Assembly: GCA_035578005.1 (NCBI GenBank)
Contig: DATJYK010000453.1
Location: 1 to 64,000, forward strand
DNA length: 64,000 nt
Origin: Gp13-AA77 sp035578005
Lineage (GTDB): Bacteria > Acidobacteriota > Terriglobia > UBA7540
Direction of reading: 5' to 3'
The position numbers and the translations under genes are program-made. The notes beneath the pieces are model-generated. The model had not been told where the DNA came from and searched no databases. It saw nothing but the letters and a program-made list of their open reading frames with translations. This document shows, piece after piece, positions 17,979 through 26,973 of this stretch. Numbering within the stretch: position 1 is the first letter of the stretch; every line of letters starts with the position of its first letter.

Positions 17979-18959
17979 TCAGGCCTTTTCGCCTGAGTAA
18001 ATCTCCATAATGTTTCGCAGGAATTCTACGGCGTGGTCATGGGGACGCTGGAACGAGTTGCGGCCGATGATGGAGCCGAAGCCGCCGCCATCGCGGATGG
18101 CACGCGCCTCATCGTACACCGCCTCGTCGTCGCTCTTCGTGGCGCCGCCGGAAAAGATGACGATGCGCCTGCCGTCGAAGGAGCTCTGCACAACGTGCCG
18201 AACCCTGTCCGCGAGAGTTGCAATGGGCACGGCGGCCTTCGCGTAGGCCTTGGCGGCTTCCGGTTGCTCGATGTGCTCGCTCGGCAGCTTCACTTTGATG
18301 ATGTGCGCCCCGAGTTGGGCCGCGATGTGCGCCGCGTACGCGACCACGTCGATAGCGGTTTCGCCTTCCTTCGAAATTGACGAGCCGCGCGGGTAAGACC
18401 ACACCACCACCGCAAGGCCATAGCTCTTGGCTTCTTCGGTCAGCGCGCGCAGTTGCTCGTACATCTCCTGCACGCGCGCCGATCCGGGATAGATCGTGAA
18501 GCCGATGGCCACCGCGCCCAGGCGCAACGCGTCTCGGACGCTCGCCGTCTGCGCGGAGAACGGATCCTTTTCATCGTGCAGCACGTCGTGGTCATTCAGC
18601 TTGAGGATCAGCGGGATTTCGCCCGCATGGCGCGCGGCCGCGCTCTCAATGAATCCGAGCGGAGCCGCATAGGCATTGCAGCCGGATTCAAGCGCAAGCT
18701 TGTAGTGATAGTCGGGATCGTACGCGGCCGCGTTCGCGGCGAAACTGCGCGCGGGTCCGTGCTCAAATCCCTGGTCCACCGGCAGGATCACCAGTTTCCC
18801 GGTGCCTGCCAGATAGCCGTGCGTCAGCAAGCGCGCGATGTTCGCCTTAGTGCCGGGATTGTCGCTCTCATACCAGCTCAGGATCTCGCGCACGCGATTG
18901 CCGTAAGCACTGGACCGCGCCGGCCGCTCCACTGCTTTCACTGCATTCATAACTGCCAT
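17979..18959 (-). CDS. Class I fructose-bisphosphate aldolase (archaeal/DhnA type)
   Basis: The 326-residue protein belongs to the Schiff-base aldolases of the DhnA group. LPVDQGFEHGP (residues about 52-62) forms part of the phosphate site, and IIKVKLPS carries the likely catalytic Lys. SGGATKSD and GRNSFQRP are the closing phosphate-binding motifs. It interconverts fructose 1,6-bisphosphate and triose phosphates in the cytoplasm. The frame is open to 19034, but ATG 18959 has a near-perfect GGAGGT site. It duplicates, by a different chemistry, the activity predicted for the zinc aldolase at 12178. Confidence 0.9.
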   Translation of the reverse strand: MAVMNAVKAVERPARSSAYGNRVREILSWYESDNPGTKANIARLLTHGYLAGTGKLVILPVDQGFEHGPARSFAANAAAYDPDYHYKLALESGCNAYAAPLGFIESAAARHAGEIPLILKLNDHDVLHDEKDPFSAQTASVRDALRLGAVAIGFTIYPGSARVQEMYEQLRALTEEAKSYGLAVVVWSYPRGSSISKEGETAIDVVAYAAHIAAQLGAHIIKVKLPSEHIEQPEAAKAYAKAAVPIATLADRVRHVVQSSFDGRRIVIFSGGATKSDDEAVYDEARAIRDGGGFGSIIGRNSFQRPHDHAVEFLRNIMEIYSGEKA

Positions 18960-19185
18960 GATTTCCACCTCCACAATCGTTCTGAAAAGTTTTGGGGTAA
19001 ACGTGATTCTATCACGCGCCACCGAACTGAGCACGCAACGCGGGCTCCGTCATTCCCCGCGATGGGCCTGTCTATTAGAGTGTCGCGTCCGTCCTTTGGT
19101 GGCGGCCTGAGTCTCATGGTGGTGAAACTGTCTCCAACCCTCTGCCAGCGGCGCTATAATCAATCCGTTTAAGGAGGAAGGTGCT

Positions 19186-20601
19186 ATGCCCGAAGAGTCG
19201 AAAGTTACGCGGCGCAAATTCTTGCAGACGGGTGCGGAGGCAGGCGCGGGCATCGCGGCCTTGGGAGGGATCACGTTCATCACCCAACCGAACCGCGTCT
19301 TCGGCGCCTCCGATCGCGTGCGCCTGGCGATCTGCGGCATCCGCGGACGGGGATGGGACCACGTTGAGGAATTTTCGAAGCTTGCGAACGTGGAGATCGC
19401 CGCCGTCTGCGACATTGACCAGAACGTGCTGGATAAGCGCCTGGCACAAATGGCGCAAAGAGGCATCCCCAAACCCGCCACGTATATCGACGTGCGCAAG
19501 CTCCTCGACGACCACTCGATTGACGCCATCTCCATCGCCACGCCTAACCACTGGCACTCGCTGATGGCCATTTGGGCCTGCCAGGCCGGCAAAGATGTGT
19601 ACTGCGAAAAACCGTGCTCCCACAACGTGTGGGAAGGCGCGCAGCTTGTTGCCGCGGCGAAGAAATACAACCGCATCGTGGAGCACGGCAGCCAGAGCCG
19701 GTCGAATGAAGCCGTGTGCGAGGCCATCGGGCACCTGCGCGAGGGGCTGATCGGCGAAGTCTACCTGGCGCGCGGACTGTGCTACAAGTGGCGCGATACC
19801 ATCGGCAAGGCGCCGGTGGAGCCCGTGCCCGCCGGCGTGGATTATGACCTTTGGACGGGTCCCGCGCCCATGAAGCCGTTTACGAAAAATCGCTTTCACT
19901 ACAACTGGCATTGGATCTGGGACACCGGCAACGGGGACATCGGCAACCAGGGCATCCATGAGGTTGACATCGCCCGCTGGGGCTTGGGCTTGGGAATTCC
20001 CAACAAGGTCTCGGCCATCGGCGGCCACTTCATGTTCGACGACGATCAACAGACGCCGAACACGCTGAACTGCGCCTTCGAATACGATCTCCCGAACGGC
20101 AAGCGGCAGATGCTTGAGTTTGAAGTGCGTCACTGGATCACGAACCACGAGGCCGAAATCGGCACCGCTGCTTTCGGAAGTGAAGGCGTGCCTCAAGCCG
20201 GCCTCGCGGGCAAAATGAGCTTCGGAGCGGGCGCAACCATCGGCAACATCTTCTATGGGTCGAAGGGCTATCTCGCCATCAACGGCTATGATTCCTATCG
20301 CACCTGGCTTGGCAAAAAGCAGGAGCCCGGACCCATGAAGGTGAGTAAGGTCGGCAACCACTTCGAGAACTTCATTCAATGCGTCCGCAGCCGCAACCAG
20401 GAAGAAGTGCACGCGCCGATTGAGGAAGGTTATCTTTCGACCGCGCTGGTCCATCTGGCCAACGCTTCCTATCGATTGGGGCGCACGCTCAAGGTAGATC
20501 CGAAGACAGGATTCGCTGATGGCGACGACGAGGCCGATCAACTGCTGCGCGACGGCGACCGCGGCTATCGTCCGCCTTTCGTGGTGCCGCAGCAGGTGTA
20601 G
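19186..20601 (+). CDS. Tat-exported Gfo/Idh/MocA-family oxidoreductase
   Basis: The 471-residue product has a twin-arginine signal (TRRKFLQTG...GITF), a Rossmann NAD-binding start (AICGIRGRGWDHV), the EKPCSHN motif in place of the family EKP and a C-terminal substrate domain. The family oxidises sugars or related polyols with NAD(P), and exported members with a bound cofactor are common in this phylum. AAGGAGG lies well placed before ATG 19186. It stands alone, divergent from the aldolase gene. Its substrate is unknown. Confidence 0.88.
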   Translation: MPEESKVTRRKFLQTGAEAGAGIAALGGITFITQPNRVFGASDRVRLAICGIRGRGWDHVEEFSKLANVEIAAVCDIDQNVLDKRLAQMAQRGIPKPATYIDVRKLLDDHSIDAISIATPNHWHSLMAIWACQAGKDVYCEKPCSHNVWEGAQLVAAAKKYNRIVEHGSQSRSNEAVCEAIGHLREGLIGEVYLARGLCYKWRDTIGKAPVEPVPAGVDYDLWTGPAPMKPFTKNRFHYNWHWIWDTGNGDIGNQGIHEVDIARWGLGLGIPNKVSAIGGHFMFDDDQQTPNTLNCAFEYDLPNGKRQMLEFEVRHWITNHEAEIGTAAFGSEGVPQAGLAGKMSFGAGATIGNIFYGSKGYLAINGYDSYRTWLGKKQEPGPMKVSKVGNHFENFIQCVRSRNQEEVHAPIEEGYLSTALVHLANASYRLGRTLKVDPKTGFADGDDEADQLLRDGDRGYRPPFVVPQQV

Positions 20602-20850
20602 GCATCGGGTGATTGAGGGATTGACTCATCGGCTCATTGACTCAATGAGGGAAGGGGTTTGATTCCTCTGCCTTCAGCGCTGCGGTTGTCCGTTCTCAGT
20701 CGTCAGTAGTCAGATTTCGCTGTCAGATGGTCATCAGTTGTAATGCTCCCAGCCACTGACCACTGACAACGGACCACGGACAATCGACGTCCGACAACGA
20801 ACAACCACCACCTCTTCCGAGGCGCCCGAAAAATAATCAAAAAAAATAGC
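20602..20850. repeat. Low-complexity intergenic DNA with short-period echoes
   Basis: The stretch contains near-repeats such as gattgactcatcggctcattgac and ccactgaccactgacaac followed by ggaccacggacaa. Words are reused with changes every 7-12 bases. It codes for nothing. Similar echoing stretches occur at 22586-22690 and 35375-35460, each after the stop codon of a gene. Confidence 0.5.
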
Positions 20851-20881
20851 TTGACCCTGACGTAACGTCAGACCTTAACCT
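20851..20881 (+). promoter_or_regulatory. MerR-type promoter with central dyad operator
   Basis: TTGACC (20851-20856) and TAACCT (20876-20881) are spaced by 19 bases. The perfect palindrome ctgacgt-a-acgtcag (20857-20871) lies between them. A long spacer holding a dyad is the hallmark of MerR-family activation by promoter twisting. It is 22 bases before the MerR gene, so the gene most likely controls itself. Confidence 0.85.
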
Positions 20882-20902
20882 GCAACTCGAAGGGAGGTTG
20901 CG

Positions 20903-21721
20903 GTGAAGGGCACGAACTTGTATCAGGCACGTCAGTTTGCGGTGCGCGCGGGAGTGACCGTTCGAGCGCTTCATCATTACGACCGTCTGGGGCTCCTCAA
21001 GCCCAGCGGTCGCACGAGCGCCGGATATCGCCTGTACGCGGAAAGCGATCTGGCGCGCTTACAGCAGATTGTCACCCTGAAGTTCATCGGCTTCTCTTTG
21101 AAGCAAATCAGGGATCTTCTCCATCGCAAGGCTTTCGATCTTCCGGTGATGCTTCGACTCCAGCGCAAGATCATTGAGGAGAAGCGGAGCCGGCTGGACC
21201 TGGCCATCCAGGCGATCGAAAGAGCTGAGCACGTGGCGGCGTCCCATGCGCAGAAGGCTGCCGTTGCCGGCACTCGGCGGCGAACGATGCGCGTCCCTGA
21301 CGCCGGCACCGATTGGGAAGTGTTCCGACAAATCATCGAGGTGATCAACATGCAACAAGACACAGAATGGACCAAGAAATACTATTCCGATACGGCCCTT
21401 TCCGATCTCGCCGAACGAGGCAAGCAATGGACTCCCGAAATGCTTCGCCAGGTGGAGCAGGATTGGGCCGCGCTCATTCAAGAAGTCGAGGCGGCAAACG
21501 CTGCGGGTGAGAATCCGGCAAGCGATCACGCCCAGGCGCTGGCGGCGCGCTGGCAAAAGCTCCTAGCGGGATTTACGGGCGGCAACCCGGAAGTCCAGGC
21601 GGGACTGAAGCGCCTTTACGCCGATCAGCAAAACTGGCCCTCCAGCTTCAAGAAGCCGTACAGCGATGAAGCCTGCGCCTTCATCGGCAAGGCGATGGAA
21701 GCGGCCAAAAAGAGCCAATAA
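20903..21721 (+). CDS. MerR-family regulator with TipAS-like ligand domain
   Basis: The 272-residue protein has an N-terminal MerR winged helix (FAVRAGVTVRALHHYDRLGLLKP region, residues 12-34, and GYRLYAESDL), a dimerisation coiled coil (about 75-115), and a C-terminal helical domain (130-270) with the TipAS pattern found in antibiotic-sensing MerR proteins. It binds DNA in the cytoplasm and probably activates its own promoter when a ligand binds. GTG 20903 has GGGAGG upstream. No efflux or resistance gene follows in the same direction, so its targets may be elsewhere. Confidence 0.88.
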   Translation: MKGTNLYQARQFAVRAGVTVRALHHYDRLGLLKPSGRTSAGYRLYAESDLARLQQIVTLKFIGFSLKQIRDLLHRKAFDLPVMLRLQRKIIEEKRSRLDLAIQAIERAEHVAASHAQKAAVAGTRRRTMRVPDAGTDWEVFRQIIEVINMQQDTEWTKKYYSDTALSDLAERGKQWTPEMLRQVEQDWAALIQEVEAANAAGENPASDHAQALAARWQKLLAGFTGGNPEVQAGLKRLYADQQNWPSSFKKPYSDEACAFIGKAMEAAKKSQ

Positions 21722-21734
21722 CCAACCAGCTCTC

Positions 21735-21775
21735 GCCGCAGACCGCGCTTTCGGCGCGGTCTGCGGCTTCCTTCT
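21735..21775 (+). terminator. Intrinsic terminator of the MerR gene
   Basis: A perfect 14-bp stem (21735-21748 with 21754-21767) has a 5-base loop and is followed by ttccttctt. It begins 13 bases after the MerR stop codon. Confidence 0.8.
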
Positions 21776-22087
21776 TCCTCCCGGCAACCCGGCCCTTCCC
21801 GCCCGCTTTGGGACTTGGAAAAACTTACCCGTGCCACTCCGGCAGCTAATGTCATGGTCCCGCGTCACAAGTCTCCTAAGTCACTGATACCACCACAAAT
21901 GGTCGACACTCTTGTAGCCACTGTCTCCTTTGGTATGCCGAGTGCAATATCTTTACCGAGACTCGCGGCAGGCTGCGAGGACACGTCTCGCATGGGTGAA
22001 GTCTCGCACCGACTGGCTTGTCTTCGCAGCAGCTCGGCGCGAGATTTGTCGTTAATCGCGCAGGCGGCCGCTCTGGAGGTCAGACCA

Positions 22088-22585
22088 ATGAAAGGTATTA
22101 AGGGACGGGTTCACTCTTCCACCTTCTTGCTTCCTTTGGCACTTCTCGCCGGTACTCTACCCCTCGGCGCACAGGCGACGAAACCGGTTACTTACAACCA
22201 GCCTGGGGCTCACTCTCAAGATTCGAAGGGCGGATTTGGGAAGCCTGAAACCATCGTTGGCACACTTACCCTGGTGAATCCACAGGAAGGACTGGTGATC
22301 CTGATGCGACGCGGACCCGGCGAACCTGCATCGACCCAACTCAGCGGCACTGAAACAATGGATCCGCGCACCCATGAGGTTGTCAAGACCGACACGGTCA
22401 AGGCGACGCCGGGCCCGGGCGAGACGGATTATAGCTTTAGAATTACGACTCATAGCCTAATTAAAATAGGCCATCAACGCGTGTCGTTGGCCGACTTAAC
22501 TCAGTTTCAGGACAAGCCGGCCACTGTTTATTTCATCCCGGAACGATCGGGCAATTTCGTCCTGGGCCTCGACGTAAGCGAATGA
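22088..22585 (+). CDS. Small secreted protein, unknown family (member A)
   Basis: The 165-residue product has a signal peptide ending near PLGAQA. The rest holds the words GGFGKPETIVGTL, GLVILMRRGPGEP, QLSGTE and GETDYSFRITTHSLI. The protein at 28339-28827 shares these words in the same order, so the two are paralogues. I know no function. The pattern of beta-strand-like segments suggests one small beta domain acting outside the cytoplasm. ATG 22088 has GGAGGT upstream; the open frame before it (from 21815) has no support. Confidence 0.65.
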   Translation: MKGIKGRVHSSTFLLPLALLAGTLPLGAQATKPVTYNQPGAHSQDSKGGFGKPETIVGTLTLVNPQEGLVILMRRGPGEPASTQLSGTETMDPRTHEVVKTDTVKATPGPGETDYSFRITTHSLIKIGHQRVSLADLTQFQDKPATVYFIPERSGNFVLGLDVSE

Positions 22586-22690
22586 TGAATTCTGAACAAT
22601 TCAGAACAATGAATTCTTCCTTCCGCGGTTCGTCGTTCATCATTCAGAATTCACTATTCATCATTCCGCATTCATCGTTCATCATTGGTT
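22586..22690. repeat. Low-complexity ttcatcattc-type stretch
   Basis: Variants of attcatcattc, gaattc and gttcatcattgg are reused many times in about 100 bases between two convergent genes. The last part forms the 3' end of the typA gene. Some words are complementary (tgatgaattctgaacaattc against attcagaattcactattc), so a hairpin terminator is possible. Confidence 0.55.
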
Positions 22691-24510
22691 TTCCGGTGCT
22701 TCTTCGGCCGCTGGTTATACTGCAAAATCTTTTTGCGCAGCCGGATCAATTGCGGTGTCACCTCCACGTACTCATCTTCGGCGATAAACTCGATAGCTTC
22801 CTCCAGGGTCAGCGGCCGGAAGGGAATCAGCCGGATGGCCTCGTCGGCAACCGACGCGCGCATATTCGTGAGTTTCTTCTCCTTGACCGCGTTCACGTCC
22901 ATGTCATCCCAGCGCGCGTTCTGGCCAATCACCATGCCCTCGTAGACTTCCACACCGGGTCCGAGAAAGAGTTCCCCGCGTTCCTGCAAATTCCATAGGG
23001 CGTAGGCTGTGGTGCGGCCCGCACGATCGGCAATCAGCGAGCCGGTCAGGCGCGATGGAATATCGCCCTGCCAGTCGATATAACCCTCAAAGAGGGTGTT
23101 CATCACGGCTGTGCCGCGCGTGGCTTTGAGGATCTCGCCGCGCAGACCGATCAAGCCACGGGAAGGAATGTTGAACTCCAGCCGCACGCGGCTGCTGCCA
23201 CTCGCGCCGGTGCCATGGCTCACCATCTTGGTGTTCACGCCCTTACGCATCCCGATCTCCTGCATCAGCACGCCCACAAATTCCTGCGGCACGTCGATGA
23301 TGAGCTGCTCCACAGGCTCCTGAACCTTGCCGTTGAGCGAGCGCGTGATGATCTCGGGTTTCCCCACCGCCAACTCATAGCCTTCGCGCCGCATCATCTC
23401 GATGAGAATGGCCAGTTGCAGCTCGCCGCGGCCCATCACCTTGAACGAGTCCGTGTTCGCCATCTCCTCCACGCGGATGGAGACGTTCGTGAGCAGCTCT
23501 TTTTCCAGGCGCTCGCGCAGGTGGCGCGAGGTAACGTACTTGCCTTCGCGGCCCGAGAAGGGCGAGGTGTTCACAGTGAACACCATAGAGATGGTGGGCT
23601 CATCGATGGGGATGTGCGGCAGTGGCGCGGGTGAGGCGACGCTGGTGACGGTCTCTCCGATGGTGATGCCCTCCACACCCGCGATGGCCACGATGTCACC
23701 CACCTCGGCGCTCTCCAAGTCAGTCCGTTCCAGGCCCTCGAAGCCGTAAAGCTTGGTGATGCGCGTCTGCTGAAGGCTGCCGTCCAGCTTGGCGATGGCC
23801 ACCTCATCGCCGCGACGCAAGGTGCCGGAAAAGATCCGTCCCAGCGCGAGCCGCCCGTGATATTCGCTGTAGTCCAGGTTGGCCACCAGAAGCTGCAGCA
23901 CGCCCTCGGGCTCGCCGCCGGGCGGCGGAATGGTTTGCAGAATGGTCTCAAACAGCGGCTGAAGATTTTCCGAACGATCGTCCAGGGCCTTCTTAGCGAT
24001 GCCGTCCCTGGCAATCGTGTAAAGGATCGGGAAATCGAGCTGTTCTTCGGCGGCGTCGAGATCGATGAAGAGGTCATACACCTCGTTCACCACCTCTTGC
24101 GGACGCGCGTCGCTGCGGTCAATCTTGTTGATCACCACAATAGGAGGCAGGTGCGCTTCGAGGGCCTTGCGCAGCACGTAACGCGTTTGGGGCAGCGGGC
24201 CCTCGCTGGCATCCACCAGCAGCAGCACGCCATCCACTAACTTTAGGGCGCGCTCCACCTCGCCGCCGAAGTCGCTGTGACCGGGTGTATCCACGATGTT
24301 GATGCGGACGCCATGATAGGTAATGGCCGTGTTTTTCGCCAGAATGGTGATGCCCCGCTCGCGCTCAAGCTCGTTCGAGTCCATCACACGCTCCACCACC
24401 GCTTCGCCCTGGCGGAAGATGCCGCTCTGTTTCAGCATGGCGTCCACCAGCGTCGTCTTGCCGTGGTCGACGTGCGCGATGATGGCGACATTGCGAATCG
24501 ATGAATTCAA
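22672..24510 (-). CDS. typA: Translational GTPase TypA/BipA
   Basis: The 612-residue product has all GTPase boxes in order: AHVDHGKTT (G1, residues 12-20), the T of RERGIT (G2), DTPGHSDF (G3), NKIDRSDA (G4), then EF-G-like domains III and V and the TypA-specific C-terminal domain. TypA acts on the ribosome, in 50S assembly and stress adaptation. The start is TTG at 24508-24510 with GGAGG four bases upstream; no ATG fits. Length is normal. It is convergent with the small secreted gene and divergent from the glutaminase-like gene. Confidence 0.95.
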   Translation of the reverse strand: MNSSIRNVAIIAHVDHGKTTLVDAMLKQSGIFRQGEAVVERVMDSNELERERGITILAKNTAITYHGVRINIVDTPGHSDFGGEVERALKLVDGVLLLVDASEGPLPQTRYVLRKALEAHLPPIVVINKIDRSDARPQEVVNEVYDLFIDLDAAEEQLDFPILYTIARDGIAKKALDDRSENLQPLFETILQTIPPPGGEPEGVLQLLVANLDYSEYHGRLALGRIFSGTLRRGDEVAIAKLDGSLQQTRITKLYGFEGLERTDLESAEVGDIVAIAGVEGITIGETVTSVASPAPLPHIPIDEPTISMVFTVNTSPFSGREGKYVTSRHLRERLEKELLTNVSIRVEEMANTDSFKVMGRGELQLAILIEMMRREGYELAVGKPEIITRSLNGKVQEPVEQLIIDVPQEFVGVLMQEIGMRKGVNTKMVSHGTGASGSSRVRLEFNIPSRGLIGLRGEILKATRGTAVMNTLFEGYIDWQGDIPSRLTGSLIADRAGRTTAYALWNLQERGELFLGPGVEVYEGMVIGQNARWDDMDVNAVKEKKLTNMRASVADEAIRLIPFRPLTLEEAIEFIAEDEYVEVTPQLIRLRKKILQYNQRPKKHRKTNDER

Positions 24511-24738
24511 TGAACCTCCGTAGACGCGTCGTGAACGCGCGAACTTTCTGAGAATAGCGTCTTCTCAGTGTAACCCGAGCGGACGCGCCACCACGCGGTT
24601 TGGCCTCTCAGCAGCACCGTTTTGTCTCATGTGTTCCTTTGTTCAAACACAAAATTGATGCATGATGGAGCCTCCGCTTTTCGATCGGCTTGATGGGTGA
24701 CCGCAGAGGAGAGTCAGAGAATAGGGGGAGCCAAACTC

Positions 24739-26826
24739 ATGTTGCATCGTCTCAGCACAATCTTGACACTTCTAGGGGCGCTGTCAGCAGGCCTGACGTG
24801 CGGAGTGGCAGCCGAAGACCGCTTTCGGCCGCCCGCTGTTCCCCTGGTGACTTGCGATCCTTATTTCAGTGTCTGGTCGTTTGCCGACAGGCTCACGGAT
24901 GACGCGACGCACCACTGGACGGGCGCCAAGCAGTCGCTCACCAGCATGGTCCGGGTGGACGGGAAGGCCTATCGCCTGATGGGCAACCGGCCTGAATCCG
25001 TTCCCGCTTTGGACCAAGTTGGCCTCCAAGTGTGGCCCACACGCACCGTCTATGAGTTTGAGGGCGCCGGCGTTCACGTCACGCTCACCTTCATGACGCC
25101 GCTCTTGCCCGGCGATCTGGATGTGCTGTCGCGTCCGGCCACATACCTCACCTGGCAGGTTCGGTCGCTTGACGGCGCTTCGCACACGGTCGCCATCTAT
25201 TTTGACGCTTCGGGCGAACTGGCCGTGGACACGCCGGAACAGACGGTCGCCTGGCGGCACGATGATGTTCCCGGGCTCAAAGTCATGCGAGTGGGCAGGG
25301 ATCGCCAGCACCCGTTGCAAAGAAGAGGCGATGACCTCCGCATCGACTGGGGCTATGCCTACGTTGCGGTGCCCGACTCCTTCGCGCCGAATGAGACCAT
25401 CACGGACCACCACAGCCCGCGCCAGAGCTTCATGGCCGGAACGTCGCTGCCGCCGGACGACACGCACCAGCCGCGCGCTGTGGATGACGGTTTGCCAGTG
25501 ATGGCGGTTTCGATGGACTTAGGTCAGGTAGCGGCCCAGCCCGCGGAGCGTTACCTGATCCTGGCCTATGACGACATCTGGTCCATCGAATATCTCAATC
25601 AGCGTCTGCGCGCCTACTGGCGTCGGGATGGCACCAAGGCAAGCGACCTGCTCCAGTGGGCTGCAAGGGACTATGCCTCGCTCAGCGAGCGTTGCCGGGC
25701 GTTTGACGAAAGCCTGACCGCTGATCTGAAGCGGCAAGGGGGAGACGAATACGCGCGTCTCGCGTCGCTTGCCTATCGCCAGAGCCTGGCGGCCAATAAG
25801 CTGGTGGCGGGCCCGAACGGGGAGCCGTTCTTCTTCCCCAAGGAAAACTTCAGCAACGGCTGCATCGCCACCGTGGACGTGATCTATCCCGGAGCGCCCT
25901 TGCTGCTGCTCTTGAATCCCAAATTGCTGGAGGCGCAGCTTGTGCCCGTGCTGGAATATGCCCGCTCCGGACGCTGGCATTTTCCCTTTGCGCCCCACGA
26001 CCTCGGCACCTATCCGCTGGCCGACGGGCAGGTGTACGGAGGAAGGGAGCAGACCGAAGAGGATCAGATGCCGGTGGAGGAGAGCGGCAACATGCTGATC
26101 CTGGTGGCGGCGCTCGCCAAGATCGAGGGCAACGCCGATTTCGCCCAAAAATACTGGCCGGTGCTGGCTCAATGGGCGGACTACCTGAAGAAGGAAGGTC
26201 TCGATCCGGCAAACCAGCTTTGCACCGACGACTTCGCGGGCCACCTCGCGCACAACGCCAATCTCTCGCTGAAGGCCATCGAGGCGCTCGCCGGCTACGC
26301 CGAGCTCTGCAAGATGACGGGACACAGCGACGATGCCGCCGCTTACGGCAAGACAGCCGCCGATTTCGCAACGCAATGGGTGCAGATGGCCAACGACGGG
26401 GATCACTACCGGCTGGCGTTTGATAAGCCCGGCACCTGGAGCCAGAAGTACAACCTGGTGTGGGACACCCTGCTGGGCTATAAGCTCTTCCCAAGCACGG
26501 TGGCTGAAACTGAAATCAAGTTTTACAAAAGCAAACTGGGCCGTTTCGGCTTGCCGCTCGATAATCGAAAACCCTACACCAAACTCGACTGGGAGCTGTG
26601 GACGGCCACGCTGGCCACGTCACCGGCGGACTTTCAGGCCATCCTCTCGCCGATTTACAACTGGGTAAGCGAATCGCCCACCCGCGTGCCGCTCACCGAC
26701 TGGTATTGGACCACCGACGGCAAGCAGGCCGGGTTTCAAGCGCGATCCGTGGTGGGCGGCGTCTACATCAAGATGCTGAGCGATCCCGAGATTTGGTCCA
26801 AGTGGGCTCATGCGTCCGCGAAGTGA
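24739..26826 (+). CDS. GtaA-like glutaminase-domain protein (DUF4965/DUF5127 family), secreted
   Basis: The 695-residue protein has a signal peptide and then the domain order of fungal/bacterial GtaA-type glutaminases: an N-terminal beta region (DPYFSVWSFADRLTD, HHWTGAKQSL), DUF5127, then an (alpha/alpha)-type barrel (VDVIYPGAPLLLLLNP, HDLGTYPLADGQVYGG, EESGNMLIL, WDTLLGY) and an ending with DWYWTTDG. Bacterial members are often misnamed, and the enzyme could act on amides or glycosides. ATG 24739 follows an AGGGGGAG site and is better than GTG 24697. It stands alone. Confidence 0.85.
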   Translation: MLHRLSTILTLLGALSAGLTCGVAAEDRFRPPAVPLVTCDPYFSVWSFADRLTDDATHHWTGAKQSLTSMVRVDGKAYRLMGNRPESVPALDQVGLQVWPTRTVYEFEGAGVHVTLTFMTPLLPGDLDVLSRPATYLTWQVRSLDGASHTVAIYFDASGELAVDTPEQTVAWRHDDVPGLKVMRVGRDRQHPLQRRGDDLRIDWGYAYVAVPDSFAPNETITDHHSPRQSFMAGTSLPPDDTHQPRAVDDGLPVMAVSMDLGQVAAQPAERYLILAYDDIWSIEYLNQRLRAYWRRDGTKASDLLQWAARDYASLSERCRAFDESLTADLKRQGGDEYARLASLAYRQSLAANKLVAGPNGEPFFFPKENFSNGCIATVDVIYPGAPLLLLLNPKLLEAQLVPVLEYARSGRWHFPFAPHDLGTYPLADGQVYGGREQTEEDQMPVEESGNMLILVAALAKIEGNADFAQKYWPVLAQWADYLKKEGLDPANQLCTDDFAGHLAHNANLSLKAIEALAGYAELCKMTGHSDDAAAYGKTAADFATQWVQMANDGDHYRLAFDKPGTWSQKYNLVWDTLLGYKLFPSTVAETEIKFYKSKLGRFGLPLDNRKPYTKLDWELWTATLATSPADFQAILSPIYNWVSESPTRVPLTDWYWTTDGKQAGFQARSVVGGVYIKMLSDPEIWSKWAHASAK

Positions 26827-26861
26827 GATGCGTGCGTCTACATCCGAAGTGAGATGCGTGC
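26819..26861 (+). repeat. Direct duplication of the 3' end of the glutaminase-like gene
   Basis: A 17-base word containing the last codon, the stop and ten following bases (26819-26835) is repeated at 26845-26861, period 26. It is probably a local slippage duplication without effect on the protein. Confidence 0.7.
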
Positions 26862-26880
26862 CTCTCATCCTAGACGTCGT

Positions 26881-26941
26881 CATTCCCGCGAAGGCGGGAA
26901 TCCATTGTAGAGTCTTCGAGAGGCTTCGATTGCCCTTGTGC
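26881..26941. repeat. cattcccgcgaaggcgggaatcca repeat copy
   Basis: The core palindrome is intact (ttcccgcgaaggcgggaa) and is followed, as at 1063-1107, by ccattgtag and later cccttgtgcg. It lies between the glutaminase-like and PIG-L genes. Confidence 0.8.
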
Positions 26942-26973
26942 GGGGTGACGACGTGTCGAGATTTCCAGGGAGC

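Noticed and set aside
21815..22087. N-terminal extension of the small secreted protein
   Set aside because: It would place the signal peptide 90 residues inside the protein; ATG 22088 has a good ribosome site.
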